Positions 6,547 through 12,794 of a DNA stretch of 35,429 nucleotides are shown piece after piece; position 1 is the first letter of the stretch; the number at the start of each line of letters is the position of its first letter. Both the position numbers and the translations under genes were made by a program. Below the pieces are notes generated by a model, which had not been told where the DNA came from, ran no database searches, and saw nothing but the letters and a program-made list of their open reading frames with translations. Source of the DNA: a virus; the IMG/VR virus record IMGVR_UViG_3300046542_000200, positions 1 through 35,429 of that record; one strand, given 5' to 3'.

Positions 6547-7324
6547 GGGTCAGTTCCTTTTGCATTGCGGCAATAGCGGCCCGCGTCTGGCGCTTGCGCA
6601 GATATGTGTCGACCCGGTCAGCCTGGGCCTTCTTGAGTTTTTCGCGGTCTTGGCGAGCCTTGGCGGCGGTGACGATCAAACGGACTTCGGCGAGTTTTTC
6701 GCGCAGCTTTGGTGACGGCTGCACAACCTTCCCAGTCAACAGCCCGGCAATGGCCTGGCCATCAGTGGTGATCGGCGCCACACGCAGGTCGGACAGATAC
6801 TGCGCACCGGCTTGCTGGCTGATGAGCTGCATCCGAACAGCCGACTCGATCGCAGTCACGCGGCGAGCAGGATCGAAGCCGAGGGAAACACTCCAGGTAG
6901 CCGGCACAGCTTCTGCCCGGGCCAGCGTAACCAGCCGCTCGTAGGCGCTGAGGAATGCCATGCGGGCACCAACCTTGTCGCCAAGGTCGAGGACCGGATG
7001 CGCGGCAGTCATGGCCTGCAGGATCTCGGCAGTCATCACCACGGTCGCGCTTTCGTCGGCAGCCTCAAGGGCGATCGACCATGCTTCGTCCTTGCCCGGG
7101 CGGCCATCGCTCGCCTGAATGCGCTGGAGAATCGCGGCCAATGTGAGCTTGCCAGTCAGTTCGCGGCGGCAGGCCTGCAGCGCGCGACGGATATCAACAG
7201 GATCATGCTCTGCAAGGTCCTCAGCCATCAGCTGAGCCGCTGCGCCGCTGATGGTCTGACCAAGGGTCTCGGCAGTTGCGCAAATCGCTCCAGCGAGCGC
7301 TGCGAGGTTTTCAGAGGAAAGCAT
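6539..7324 (-). CDS. Replication-module protein in the position of lambda P
   Basis: The ATG at 7324 follows a strong GGGGG site, giving 261 residues; a GTG nine bases upstream is an alternative. The protein is almost all helical. It contains GRPGKDEAWSIALEA (about 74-88), a motif recurring in phage replication regions, then a helical core with RMAFLSAYERLVTLAR. The C-terminal 60 residues are Lys/Arg-rich coiled helix. There is no Walker motif, so it is not a DnaC-type ATPase. Its position directly after the O-like gene suggests a helicase-loading or accessory replication role, which is inference. Confidence 0.7.
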   Translation of the reverse strand: MLSSENLAALAGAICATAETLGQTISGAAAQLMAEDLAEHDPVDIRRALQACRRELTGKLTLAAILQRIQASDGRPGKDEAWSIALEAADESATVVMTAEILQAMTAAHPVLDLGDKVGARMAFLSAYERLVTLARAEAVPATWSVSLGFDPARRVTAIESAVRMQLISQQAGAQYLSDLRVAPITTDGQAIAGLLTGKVVQPSPKLREKLAEVRLIVTAAKARQDREKLKKAQADRVDTYLRKRQTRAAIAAMQKELTHV

Positions 7325-8219
7325 TGCGCTCACCCCCTGCCATGATGTTGCGGGCAGCCTCCTGTGCAGCGTTCATGTTGGCTTGTGTGTTCTCGATCTG
7401 ACGTGCCGTTACAGCATTGACTTGGCGCCCGGTAATCCACTGCGTCCGAATTCCTTCAGCCCTGGCAACGAGCAACCCAAACTCATGCGAAGCGCGAATG
7501 AAGAAAGAGTCGTTGATGGTCACGTAGAACATTGCGACTTGCGGGGCCTCATCAGCCCCGAGGCGCTGAACAAGCTGGGCAATCTGCGCATTGACCTTGG
7601 CGTTACGCACCGGCTCCACGCCGTACCGTTCCAGGTAAGCAATCGTGTAGGCGTCCCAAGTGTTCGCGTTTGCCATCTGGGCATCGGTCTTTTGCTTGGC
7701 CCGTGGCTTCAGCACTTGGATGTTCGTCGGCGCCTGAGCCTCGGCGATCGGCAAGGTTTCTGAATCGGGGATCAGAACATCAGGAATCAGTGAATCAGGA
7801 ATCAGAAGATCAGAATCAGAAGAGAGGGAATCAGCCCGAGTGCTTCCGATTAATTCGGAACGAGTACCGAGAAAATCGGAAGTGATACAACCTTCTGATA
7901 CAGAAGGAATTTCTGACTCCTTCTCGTTCTTATGCGGATTCTGGTGTTTGGTGAAGTTGATGACCTCGATGTACGCCTTCCCGCCGGCTTGATACCGAAC
8001 GATGAAGCCTTTGTGCGCCAACCAGTGCAACATGGCATCAACATCAGCTTCCCGGTATGGGAAGATCTCGGCCTTGATGCGAAGTGGACGATCTTCAAGC
8101 CGGCCTTCACGATCTGCCAGCAACCAGAGACCCTGGAATAGAAGCGTGCAAAGAGGATGGCCAACGCCAAGCACTTCGTTGGTGAACAGCGCTGGCTTGA
8201 TATTGCGTGCGCGGGCCAT
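7311..8219 (-). CDS. Replication initiator-like protein (lambda O position)
   Basis: This 302-residue protein begins with a winged-helix type domain. Residues 1-100 include IKPALFTNEVLG, LLFQGLWLLADREGRLEDRP and the KGFIVRY wing, a pattern shared by phage O-like initiators. Residues about 125-155 are a Ser/Asp/Ile/Pro-rich linker encoded by short direct repeats, which are probably the origin. The C-terminal half is helical and may contact the helicase loader. The start ATG overlaps a preceding TAA as TAATG. In lambda the O protein binds repeats inside its own gene, and the layout here is the same. Confidence 0.82.
   Translation of the reverse strand: MARARNIKPALFTNEVLGVGHPLCTLLFQGLWLLADREGRLEDRPLRIKAEIFPYREADVDAMLHWLAHKGFIVRYQAGGKAYIEVINFTKHQNPHKNEKESEIPSVSEGCITSDFLGTRSELIGSTRADSLSSDSDLLIPDSLIPDVLIPDSETLPIAEAQAPTNIQVLKPRAKQKTDAQMANANTWDAYTIAYLERYGVEPVRNAKVNAQIAQLVQRLGADEAPQVAMFYVTINDSFFIRASHEFGLLVARAEGIRTQWITGRQVNAVTARQIENTQANMNAAQEAARNIMAGGERNAFL
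7761..7834. repeat. Direct-repeat cluster in the O-like gene, candidate replication origin
   Basis: Five exact copies of GAATCAG occur at 7784, 7792, 7799, 7813 and 7828. Close variants lie at 7762 (GAATCGG), 7769 (GGATCAG), 7779 and 7808. They translate on the minus strand as the repeated LIPD and SDSD linker. An iteron cluster within the O gene is the lambda origin design. Spacing is irregular, so the binding unit is uncertain. Confidence 0.6.
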
Positions 8220-8350
8220 TAGATCACCCCCTTGACTGTGACAACGCTCTCATTCATGATTCTCTCCAGAACGTTTTGCAGAACAGCAATGAAAGAAACC
8301 GGGATTGCGCCCCGGTTTTTTTTCGCCTGCGATTTGGTGATTGGTGTCAT
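8219..8350 (-). CDS. Possible small gene before O, 43 aa
   Basis: ATG 8350 follows TTGAGG at a suitable distance, and the TAA overlaps the O ATG as TAATG. The product is basic at the start (KSQAKKNRG) with a helix VSFIAVLQNVLERIM. No family is recognised. A hairpin and a candidate antisense RNA lie within it. It may be a real protein or a translated leader that feeds ribosomes into O. Confidence 0.45.
   Translation of the reverse strand: MTPITKSQAKKNRGAIPVSFIAVLQNVLERIMNESVVTVKGVI
8232..8260 (+). promoter_or_regulatory. Candidate promoter for an OOP-like RNA
   Basis: TTGACT (8232-8237), a 17-base spacer and CATGAT (8255-8260) point along the plus strand, against the early operon. The predicted start near 8267 is about 55 bases before a strong plus-strand terminator. 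Confidence 0.5.
8267..8323 (+). ncRNA. OOP-like antisense small RNA
   Basis: A transcript from the promoter at 8232-8260 would end in a hairpin formed by AAACCGGG (8296-8303) and CCCGGTTT (8311-8318), followed by eight T (8316-8323). It runs in the same direction as cI and antisense to the small gene between the RHH genes and O. Lambda OOP has the same size class, direction and place. The terminator is clear; the promoter is a prediction. Confidence 0.5.
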
Positions 8351-8379
8351 CAGATCCTCAATAGTCCCTCGGGGACTTA

Positions 8380-8568
8380 TCAGCCCTTACGCCCCAGCGA
8401 AGCGATGTTGCTTCGACTTTTTGGCGGCCGGGTCATACGGTCTAAGGCCTTGTTGATGATTCGTGCCGCGAGCTCTTCGGGTGAAATGCCTTCTTGCTTG
8501 GCTAACAGCTCCAACTCAGCCATTCCTCTCCCGTCGAGCTGTACGTCCAGCTCTTTTGTTTCAGGCAC
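8380..8568 (-). CDS. Ribbon-helix-helix (Arc-like) DNA-binding protein
   Basis: This 62-residue protein has a short N-terminal strand (ELDVQLDG) and two helices (residues 14-26 and 30-43, EELAARIINKALDRM), followed by a basic tail. That is the ribbon-helix-helix fold of Arc and CopG regulators, which bind operators as dimers of dimers. It lies where lambda carries cII. Regulation of the lysis-lysogeny decision or of replication is plausible but unproved. Confidence 0.65.
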   Translation of the reverse strand: MPETKELDVQLDGRGMAELELLAKQEGISPEELAARIINKALDRMTRPPKSRSNIASLGRKG

Positions 8569-8586
8569 AGTCCCTCCCCAGCCACT

Positions 8587-8775
8587 TCAGGCTACGTCTG
8601 TCTTCGCGGTAAGCTCTTCCATCATCTGGGTCAGGCCACGCTCAAGGATTTCGCGGGCCAATACAGCTTTCTGGGTGCGCTGATATCTGGCCATTGCGGT
8701 CAGCAGTTCGTCGGCAGCGTCATCCAGGCGAACTTTGGTGGGCTTGTCATGCAGGTGGGTAGGATCTGTGTACAT
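8587..8775 (-). CDS. Ribbon-helix-helix DNA-binding protein
   Basis: The 62-residue protein has the strand TKVRLDDAAD at 13-22, a helix DELLTAMARYQR and a second helix KAVLAREILERGLTQMMEEL. This is a typical CopG-like ribbon-helix-helix unit. It directly follows cro in the right operon. Two different RHH regulators in tandem occupy the place of a CII-type activator. Targets are unknown. Confidence 0.75.
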   Translation of the reverse strand: MYTDPTHLHDKPTKVRLDDAADELLTAMARYQRTQKAVLAREILERGLTQMMEELTAKTDVA

Positions 8776-8806
8776 AGGTCGATTCCTTGCGTGGTTAGAA
8801 AATTAT

Positions 8807-9013
8807 TCAGGCTGCTGATTTTTTGGCAGGCGCTTGCGAGGGAAAGGGACGCACTTCTTCGGCGGTATAACTGCCGTCAGGGTGCTGAGTGACGTAGATG
8901 TCGCGGCCTACTCGAATGGCTTTGCTGATGCCGCCCTGGGTCATGTCGAGCAGGCGAGCTGCCTCGGCTTGGCCCTTCTCCTGTGCAAACTGCTTTATGT
9001 GGATACGGGTCAT
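8807..9013 (-). CDS. cro: Cro-like repressor
   Basis: The ATG at 9013 is preceded by GGAG six bases away, which makes it the better start than the in-frame ATG at 9025. The 68-residue product carries a Cro-type helix-turn-helix (FAQEKGQAEAARLLDMTQGG and SKAIRVGRD, residues 8-37). A short strand region and a basic tail KKSAA follow. It is divergent from cI across the operator region, which fixes the Cro call. It should shut down the early promoters during lytic growth. Confidence 0.85.
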   Translation of the reverse strand: MTRIHIKQFAQEKGQAEAARLLDMTQGGISKAIRVGRDIYVTQHPDGSYTAEEVRPFPSQAPAKKSAA

Positions 9014-9042
9014 GGCTGACTCCATGGTTGTTCATGGATTGA

Positions 9043-9113
9043 ATATTACCTATGGCATTTATGAAAGTAAATACCTACGGCATTTGTCGTATTAATACTG
9101 CAAGGAATATTAT
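9043..9113. promoter_or_regulatory. Right operator region: three CI/Cro sites, pR and pRM
   Basis: Two imperfect 17-bp palindromes lie at 9044-9060 and 9069-9085, with right half GGCATTT in both. A weaker third lies at 9094-9110 (right half GGAATAT). Centres are 25 bp apart. The cro promoter reads TTTACT (9071-9066), 17 bases, TAATAT (9048-9043) on the minus strand, inside the first two sites. The cI promoter reads TTGTCG (9084-9089), 18 bases, TATTAT (9108-9113), with the third site over its -10. Start at about 9120 would make the cI mRNA leaderless. Confidence 0.75.
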
Positions 9114-9119
9114 TTAGGG

Positions 9120-9896
9120 ATGAGCAAAAGACCTTTACCGCCAGACAAGAAAGAGGAATGCCTTCGTCTGAAGGCTCTCTTTAATTCTAGAAAATCCGCC
9201 TTGGGCTTGACTCAGGAGAAGCTGGCGCACGCTCTGGATATGAATCAGAGCTCCGTCAGTCATTACCTGAACGGCGTGAACCCCCTGAATGCCTCTGTTG
9301 CAGCATCCTTTGCCAAAATCCTCGGCGTAGATGTCTCAGACTTCAGTGAGCGCCTGGCTGAAGAGATTGCAAGGATGACGACGGGCGCCACGCCTATTCG
9401 TCGTGAACTGTCTAATGCCCAGTTCCTCGACTCTATCGAGGTGTGGGACGATGACACTCCGCTCGAGAATGATGAGGTCTATGTGCCGTTCCTCAAGGAA
9501 GTTGAGTTGTCCGCCGGAAGCGGCAGAACTGCAGTCCAGGAGTCTTCCAACCGAAGACTTCGGTTTGGCCGTATCAGCCTCCGCAACAAAGGTGTCGATC
9601 CAGCCAGCGCCAAGTGCGTAACTGTTGCCGGAAACAGCATGGAGCCCGTGTTGCGCAATGGTTCGACCGTCGCTGTGGACACCAGCAACACGCGCGTCAT
9701 TGATGGCGATATGTACGCTATCGATCACGCCGGCCAGCTCCGGGTAAAGCAGCTCTACCGGCTACCTGGCGGCGGCCTGCGGTTGCGCAGCTTCAATCGG
9801 GACGAGCACCCAGACGAGGAATACACCGCTCAGCAGATACAGGATCAGGACCTTGTCGTCCTTGGTCGGGTCTTCTGGTCGGGCGGGTTTCATTAA
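9120..9896 (+). CDS. cI: CI-type phage repressor with S24 (LexA-like) protease domain
   Basis: This 258-residue protein has an N-terminal helix-turn-helix at about 28-72 (LTQEKLAHALDMNQSSVSHY). A linker leads to a LexA-like domain. Residues 132-133 are the expected Ala-Gly cleavage site (SAGSG). The Ser-Lys pair is Ser173 (GNSMEP) and Lys210 (LRVKQL). It should maintain lysogeny by binding the operators at 9044-9110 and 10506-10547 and be inactivated through RecA-stimulated self-cleavage after DNA damage. The ATG is directly preceded by TTTAGGG with no normal spacer, which fits leaderless translation from its own promoter. Confidence 0.93.
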   Translation: MSKRPLPPDKKEECLRLKALFNSRKSALGLTQEKLAHALDMNQSSVSHYLNGVNPLNASVAASFAKILGVDVSDFSERLAEEIARMTTGATPIRRELSNAQFLDSIEVWDDDTPLENDEVYVPFLKEVELSAGSGRTAVQESSNRRLRFGRISLRNKGVDPASAKCVTVAGNSMEPVLRNGSTVAVDTSNTRVIDGDMYAIDHAGQLRVKQLYRLPGGGLRLRSFNRDEHPDEEYTAQQIQDQDLVVLGRVFWSGGFH

Positions 9897-9916
9897 AATA
9901 CTGACACGGTGTCCGT

Positions 9917-10444
9917 ATGACAAAGTTTGCGGTCGTGCTCTTGATGTCGGCTTTTACGGCTGGTTGCGTACTACAGCTCCCAGCTCCATCAGCTCAGGCG
10001 CCGGCGCAACTATCGCCAACGCCTGTCAGCCAACCAGATCCGCCAAAGCAGCCGGAGTTAGGCGATAGCGATGGCGGCTGGGTGTATGTCACAACCATTG
10101 ATCAAAACGTCTACCAAATGCAGGAAGGCTCTTTCCGTTTTGACGGAGACACGAAAGGCAACACGCTTGCCGTAGTGGTCACCAGAGTCATCAATAACCG
10201 CACCCGTGACATAACCCTCTTCCAGTGGTCGGTCCCTACAGATGATTGCATTGCTGGCCGTGGCGCCCTTGTAGCCCACGACATGCAAGGCAACCTGTCA
10301 GGCCAAAACGGCTTCGTCTTTGGCGGCGGGAACATAGCGTCCCTGGTTGCCGAGACCATTTGTGGCGCCGCAGTCAAAGCAGCGCAACGCACCAATCCAC
10401 AACAGCCGAAGAAGGCTGAGACGTCCAAAGACATCTCCATCTAG
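9917..10444 (+). CDS. Putative lipoprotein expressed with cI
   Basis: The 175-residue protein begins with a lipoprotein signal: basic MTK, hydrophobic FAVVLLMSAF and a TAGC lipobox with Cys17. A Pro/Gln-rich linker (22-46) follows, then a globular domain with GGWVYVTTIDQNVYQ and a FQWSVPTDDC segment, and a Lys-rich end. It should be anchored in the envelope. It lies 20 bases after cI on the same strand and before a terminator, so it would be made in the lysogen. Superinfection exclusion or another host-altering role is an attractive guess, not shown by sequence. Confidence 0.8.
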   Translation: MTKFAVVLLMSAFTAGCVLQLPAPSAQAPAQLSPTPVSQPDPPKQPELGDSDGGWVYVTTIDQNVYQMQEGSFRFDGDTKGNTLAVVVTRVINNRTRDITLFQWSVPTDDCIAGRGALVAHDMQGNLSGQNGFVFGGGNIASLVAETICGAAVKAAQRTNPQQPKKAETSKDISI

Positions 10445-10464
10445 GCAACAAGCAGCACAACGAG

Positions 10465-10490
10465 TCCCGCCATTGAGCGGGATTTTTATT
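10465..10490 (+). terminator. Terminator of the cI-lipoprotein unit
   Basis: TCCCGC (10465-10470) pairs with GCGGGA (10477-10482) over a CATTGA loop, followed by TTTTTATT. It closes the lysogenic transcript just before the left operator. Confidence 0.85.
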
Positions 10491-10505
10491 GCCCACGAAA
10501 AATAT

Positions 10506-10548
10506 TATTGCCATTGGTATTGACGACTAATAATGCCAGTGGTAATTT
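10506..10548 (+). promoter_or_regulatory. Left operator and promoter pL with two CI sites
   Basis: Two 17-bp sites at 10506-10522 and 10531-10547 match the right operator consensus in opposite orientation (GCC, three bases, GGTA core). They are also exactly 25 bp apart. The promoter TTGACG (10520-10525), 17 bases, TAATTT (10543-10548) lies inside them and drives the plus-strand early operon. The shared consensus and spacing make this the lambda OL equivalent. Confidence 0.75.
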
Positions 10549-10855
10549 TAATTCAACGCCACAGAACACCGAGGCGCCAGGGCCTAACAGGACCCGCCAC
10601 ACGACTGGTGAAGCCGCCAGATAGCCCGGGATCAGCGAAGTGATCTCCCGACCCCCGACAGGGGACCGACCGGAACAAAGCTCTTTAGGTAGGACGGATA
10701 GTTGAACTGGGGCGAATCGAGGAATCGGCGCCAATGGTGAGACGACACATCAGATTCAGGTCGGTGAGTGCAGCCAGTAGCTGCTCACGACGGAAAGCAT
10801 CACTGAAGCACCTCGGGGACGGGGTGCTTTGGGATGACAACCGGAGGGAAACACC
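10549..10855 (+). other. Structured untranslated leader after pL
   Basis: No convincing gene lies here. The transcript has a run of hairpins: GGGCCT/AGG-CCC near 10583, CTGG/CCAG near 10600, CGGGATCA with TGAT-CCCG around 10630, CCCC/GGGG near 10652, and a 9-pair stem at 10806-10829 (AAGCACCTC with GGGGTGCTT). The last stem lacks a T-run. The series could be a processing, stability or antitermination element. Confidence 0.45.
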
Positions 10856-11053
10856 ATGTTCAACATGGCAACCATGGCGGCTGATGAGTGCCGCGAAGAT
10901 GCGCAGGTCCTGAGCTTTCGCAAGTGGGCCGACCAGGCCGGGAAGATCATTGGACATTACGTTGCCGATGGATCGGATGAAGAAAGCGACCTGTTCGACT
11001 TGTTTTCAGATGGCTGCACGCCAGCCGAAGCTGCTGCCGAAATGCAGGCCTGA
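10856..11053 (+). CDS. Small acidic phage protein, 65 aa
   Basis: The ATG follows CCGGAGGG at a good distance. The product has a helical N-terminal half (DECREDAQVLSFRKWADQAG) and an acidic, aspartate-rich second half (DGSDEESDLFDLFSDG). It is the first gene after pL. In lambda that place holds N, but this protein is acidic and has no arginine-rich RNA-binding end, so it is not N-like. Acidic early phage proteins sometimes mimic DNA, which is only a suggestion. The 180 bases that follow (11054-11234) hold no supported gene. Confidence 0.7.
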   Translation: MFNMATMAADECREDAQVLSFRKWADQAGKIIGHYVADGSDEESDLFDLFSDGCTPAEAAAEMQA

Positions 11054-11234
11054 ACCATCCTCCTGCGCATTCACCGAGTGCGCAGCGGGATGCGGATGAC
11101 CAAGCAACCTCCGCGCAACGCGGCCCCTGCATCACCTCAGATGGCATCTGGCTGTTTCCGGATCGCCATCTGGCTTTACGACTGCCTCTCAAACCCCGGG
11201 AGGCATTCGAAAGCCACGAAACGAGGATTCATCA

Positions 11235-11750
11235 ATGGGATTGGACATTACGGCGTACAGCAAGCTGGTGCTCGCTCCTGACGCAGAGATTGACGCTGAC
11301 GGCGATCCTGTCGACTACGACAACCACGAAACCTTCTACGAGAATCCAGACTTCCCTGGTCGTATTGAGGGGATCACGCCGAAAGCGGTTTACAGGATTG
11401 AAGGTGAATGTGCGGGGCTCCGCGATTTCTATGGCGCCTACAACGCATGGCGCGATCAGCTGGCAAAGCTTGCTGGGTATCCGGTCGGCCAATACGAACA
11501 ATATGGTCGAGTTGCTGAAAGTCACTGCGTCGCTTGCTGGAATGGCGCACAAGGCCCATTCGCCGAGCAGATCAACTTCTCCGATTGTGACGGCACCATC
11601 GGCCCCGTGGTCAGCGCGAAGCTCGCCAAGGACTACGCCGAATTCGCCGAGAAAGCTGAGCAGGTCGGCGGACATTTCTGGGAGAAGTTCCAGGAATGGA
11701 AAGCAGCTTTTGATTGCGCAGCGGATGGCGGCGCAGTCCGGTTTCACTAA
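11235..11750 (+). CDS. Conserved-looking phage protein, 171 aa
   Basis: The ATG has GAGG eight bases upstream. The protein starts MGLDITAYSKL and contains VDYDNHETFYENPDFPGR, HCVACW and an aromatic C-terminal helix (HFWEKFQEWKAAF). The N-terminal pattern is familiar from early regions of Pseudomonas and enterobacterial phages, but no function is known to me. It is soluble and acidic. It is followed by more than 400 bases of structured non-coding sequence. Confidence 0.75.
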   Translation: MGLDITAYSKLVLAPDAEIDADGDPVDYDNHETFYENPDFPGRIEGITPKAVYRIEGECAGLRDFYGAYNAWRDQLAKLAGYPVGQYEQYGRVAESHCVACWNGAQGPFAEQINFSDCDGTIGPVVSAKLAKDYAEFAEKAEQVGGHFWEKFQEWKAAFDCAADGGAVRFH

Positions 11751-11785
11751 CCCTCTCCGTACACGTCTTGCCAGACGCAAATGGC

Positions 11786-12200
11786 CCGATATCTCCATGG
11801 TGATGGAGAGGTCTGTATCGGAGAGCACCTCGAATCGTCCTGATCCAATGTCGTTACAGGCGAGGTGCTCTACCGATGCAGATGAATGCCCAGGCTGATG
11901 GGCAAGTGTAAGACCTGAGGGATCGCGGGAATCGTGGCCGGTAGAGTGAGTAAGCGCCCAGATGGCCACGGCGAGTCCAAGAATAAGCGGCTGAAACCTT
12001 CGCCCCGGTGAAACTCCGGTGTCACTAAGGCCGCTAATAGTCGTGCCGGGATCAGCTCCGGTCATCTGCACCTATTCCAACAAGGGCAAAAAGTGCCCGA
12101 GTTCAACTCGCGCGGAGGATTTGCAGCCATGTAACAGATAGTCAAAGCCCTCCAGCAGGAGGCGAATCACCCCGCGTAGGGAGGTCTATGCGAGGTAGTA
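11786..12200 (+). ncRNA. Candidate structured non-coding RNA or regulatory leader
   Basis: This stretch has no supported gene but many strong stems on the plus strand. Examples are CCGATA/TATCGG (11786/11816) enclosing TCTCCAT/ATGGAGA, and an exact 11-pair stem AGAGCACCTCG/CGAGGTGCTCT (11822-11832/11861-11871). Others are TGCCCA/TGGGCA (11887/11899), GTGGCC/GGCCAC (11934/11964), GGGCA/TGCCC (12084/12094), CGAGT/ACTCG (12098/12106) and CCTCC/GGAGG (12149/12158). An ATG-TAA start-stop pair at 12129-12134 has a GGAGG ten bases before it. It ends at the terminator at 12202-12227. Confidence 0.45.
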
Positions 12201-12227
12201 AAGCCCGGTTCGCCGGGCTTTTTATTG
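12201..12227 (+). terminator. Intrinsic terminator with TTCG loop
   Basis: AGCCCGG (12202-12208) and CCGGGCT (12213-12219) flank a TTCG loop, followed by TTTTTATT. It lies within a frame that opens at ATG 12188 after AGGGAGG and continues in phase into the next gene, so translation could interfere with the hairpin. Confidence 0.85.
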
Positions 12228-12247
12228 GGCGATTGGAGGTGAGTGTG

Positions 12248-12478
12248 ATGAGCACCATAGACGAAAGCGGGCCAGCGTTCCCGCTCGACAGCAATCAATA
12301 CGGCGCGGTGCTTGGTATGAGCCTTCGCGATTACTTCGCGGCCAAGGCAATGGCCTCGATGATAAGGATGCCTCCCGCTGGAGGTTGGAATGTCGGGCTA
12401 AATGGCTCTAGCAATGGCCATATTTCTGAGATCGCCTTTGCAATCGCCGACGCCATGCTTATCGAGCGTGCCAAATGA
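12248..12478 (+). CDS. Small phage protein with GMSLRDYFAAKAM motif, 76 aa
   Basis: ATG 12248 has a GGAGGTGAG site upstream. An in-frame ATG at 12188 with its own strong site would add 20 residues encoded across the terminator. The protein contains AFPLDSNQYGAVLGMSLRDYFAAKAMASM (about 10-38, written here in part), a pattern seen in small phage proteins of unknown role, and ends in a helical ADAMLIERAK. It opens a chain of ATGA-coupled genes. Confidence 0.75.
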   Translation: MSTIDESGPAFPLDSNQYGAVLGMSLRDYFAAKAMASMIRMPPAGGWNVGLNGSSNGHISEIAFAIADAMLIERAK

Positions 12479-12600
12479 AACGCACAACCCCACCCCTCCC
12501 CCGCAAGCCACGCCCAGACGTCCACGACTGCGCCAAAGGCCGGATGCATGACGCACCTCGCAAGGTCATTACCACTATGCCGGGCGGGTATATCGCATGA
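12475..12600 (+). CDS. Small basic protein, 41 aa
   Basis: This frame is joined to both neighbours by ATGA overlaps. The peptide is Pro- and Arg/Lys-rich at the start (KRTTPPLPRKPRP) and ends TTMPGGYIA. No domain is visible. The paired overlaps are the main support. Confidence 0.55.
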   Translation: MKRTTPPLPRKPRPDVHDCAKGRMHDAPRKVITTMPGGYIA

Positions 12601-12773
12601 ACCTCTGTGATTGCTACGTCACCGAAATCATCGGCGAGCCCTACGAAGCCTACGGCAAGTGGTGGCGCAAGGTCCGATACGAAAGCTGGGGGTCGCCAAG
12701 TACGAGCGAGCTGATGTTCGGCACTGAGGCAGAAGCCGCCGCTGTAGCTATCGGGCACCACTTCCTCGCATAA
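12597..12773 (+). CDS. Small phage protein, 58 aa
   Basis: The ATG overlaps the preceding stop as ATGA. The product has a beta-like first half with many aromatics (YEAYGKWWRKVRYESWG) and an alanine-rich helix near the end (EAEAAAVAIGHHFLA). This suggests a compact alpha-beta fold. No named family. Confidence 0.65.
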   Translation: MNLCDCYVTEIIGEPYEAYGKWWRKVRYESWGSPSTSELMFGTEAEAAAVAIGHHFLA

Positions 12774-12794
12774 CCACGCCACTCTGGAGGCGAC

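Noticed and set aside
7761-7834. CRISPR-like short repeats
   Set aside because: The repeats are seven bases with no regular spacers and lie inside a coding gene; an origin is a better reading.
11078-11281. Plus-strand open frame between two early genes
   Set aside because: No ribosome site, overlaps the start of the 11235 gene and has no protein-like pattern.
11232-12071. Minus-strand open frame of 279 codons across the structured stretch
   Set aside because: It runs antisense to the well-supported 11235-11750 gene, and its sequence has no domain-like pattern.
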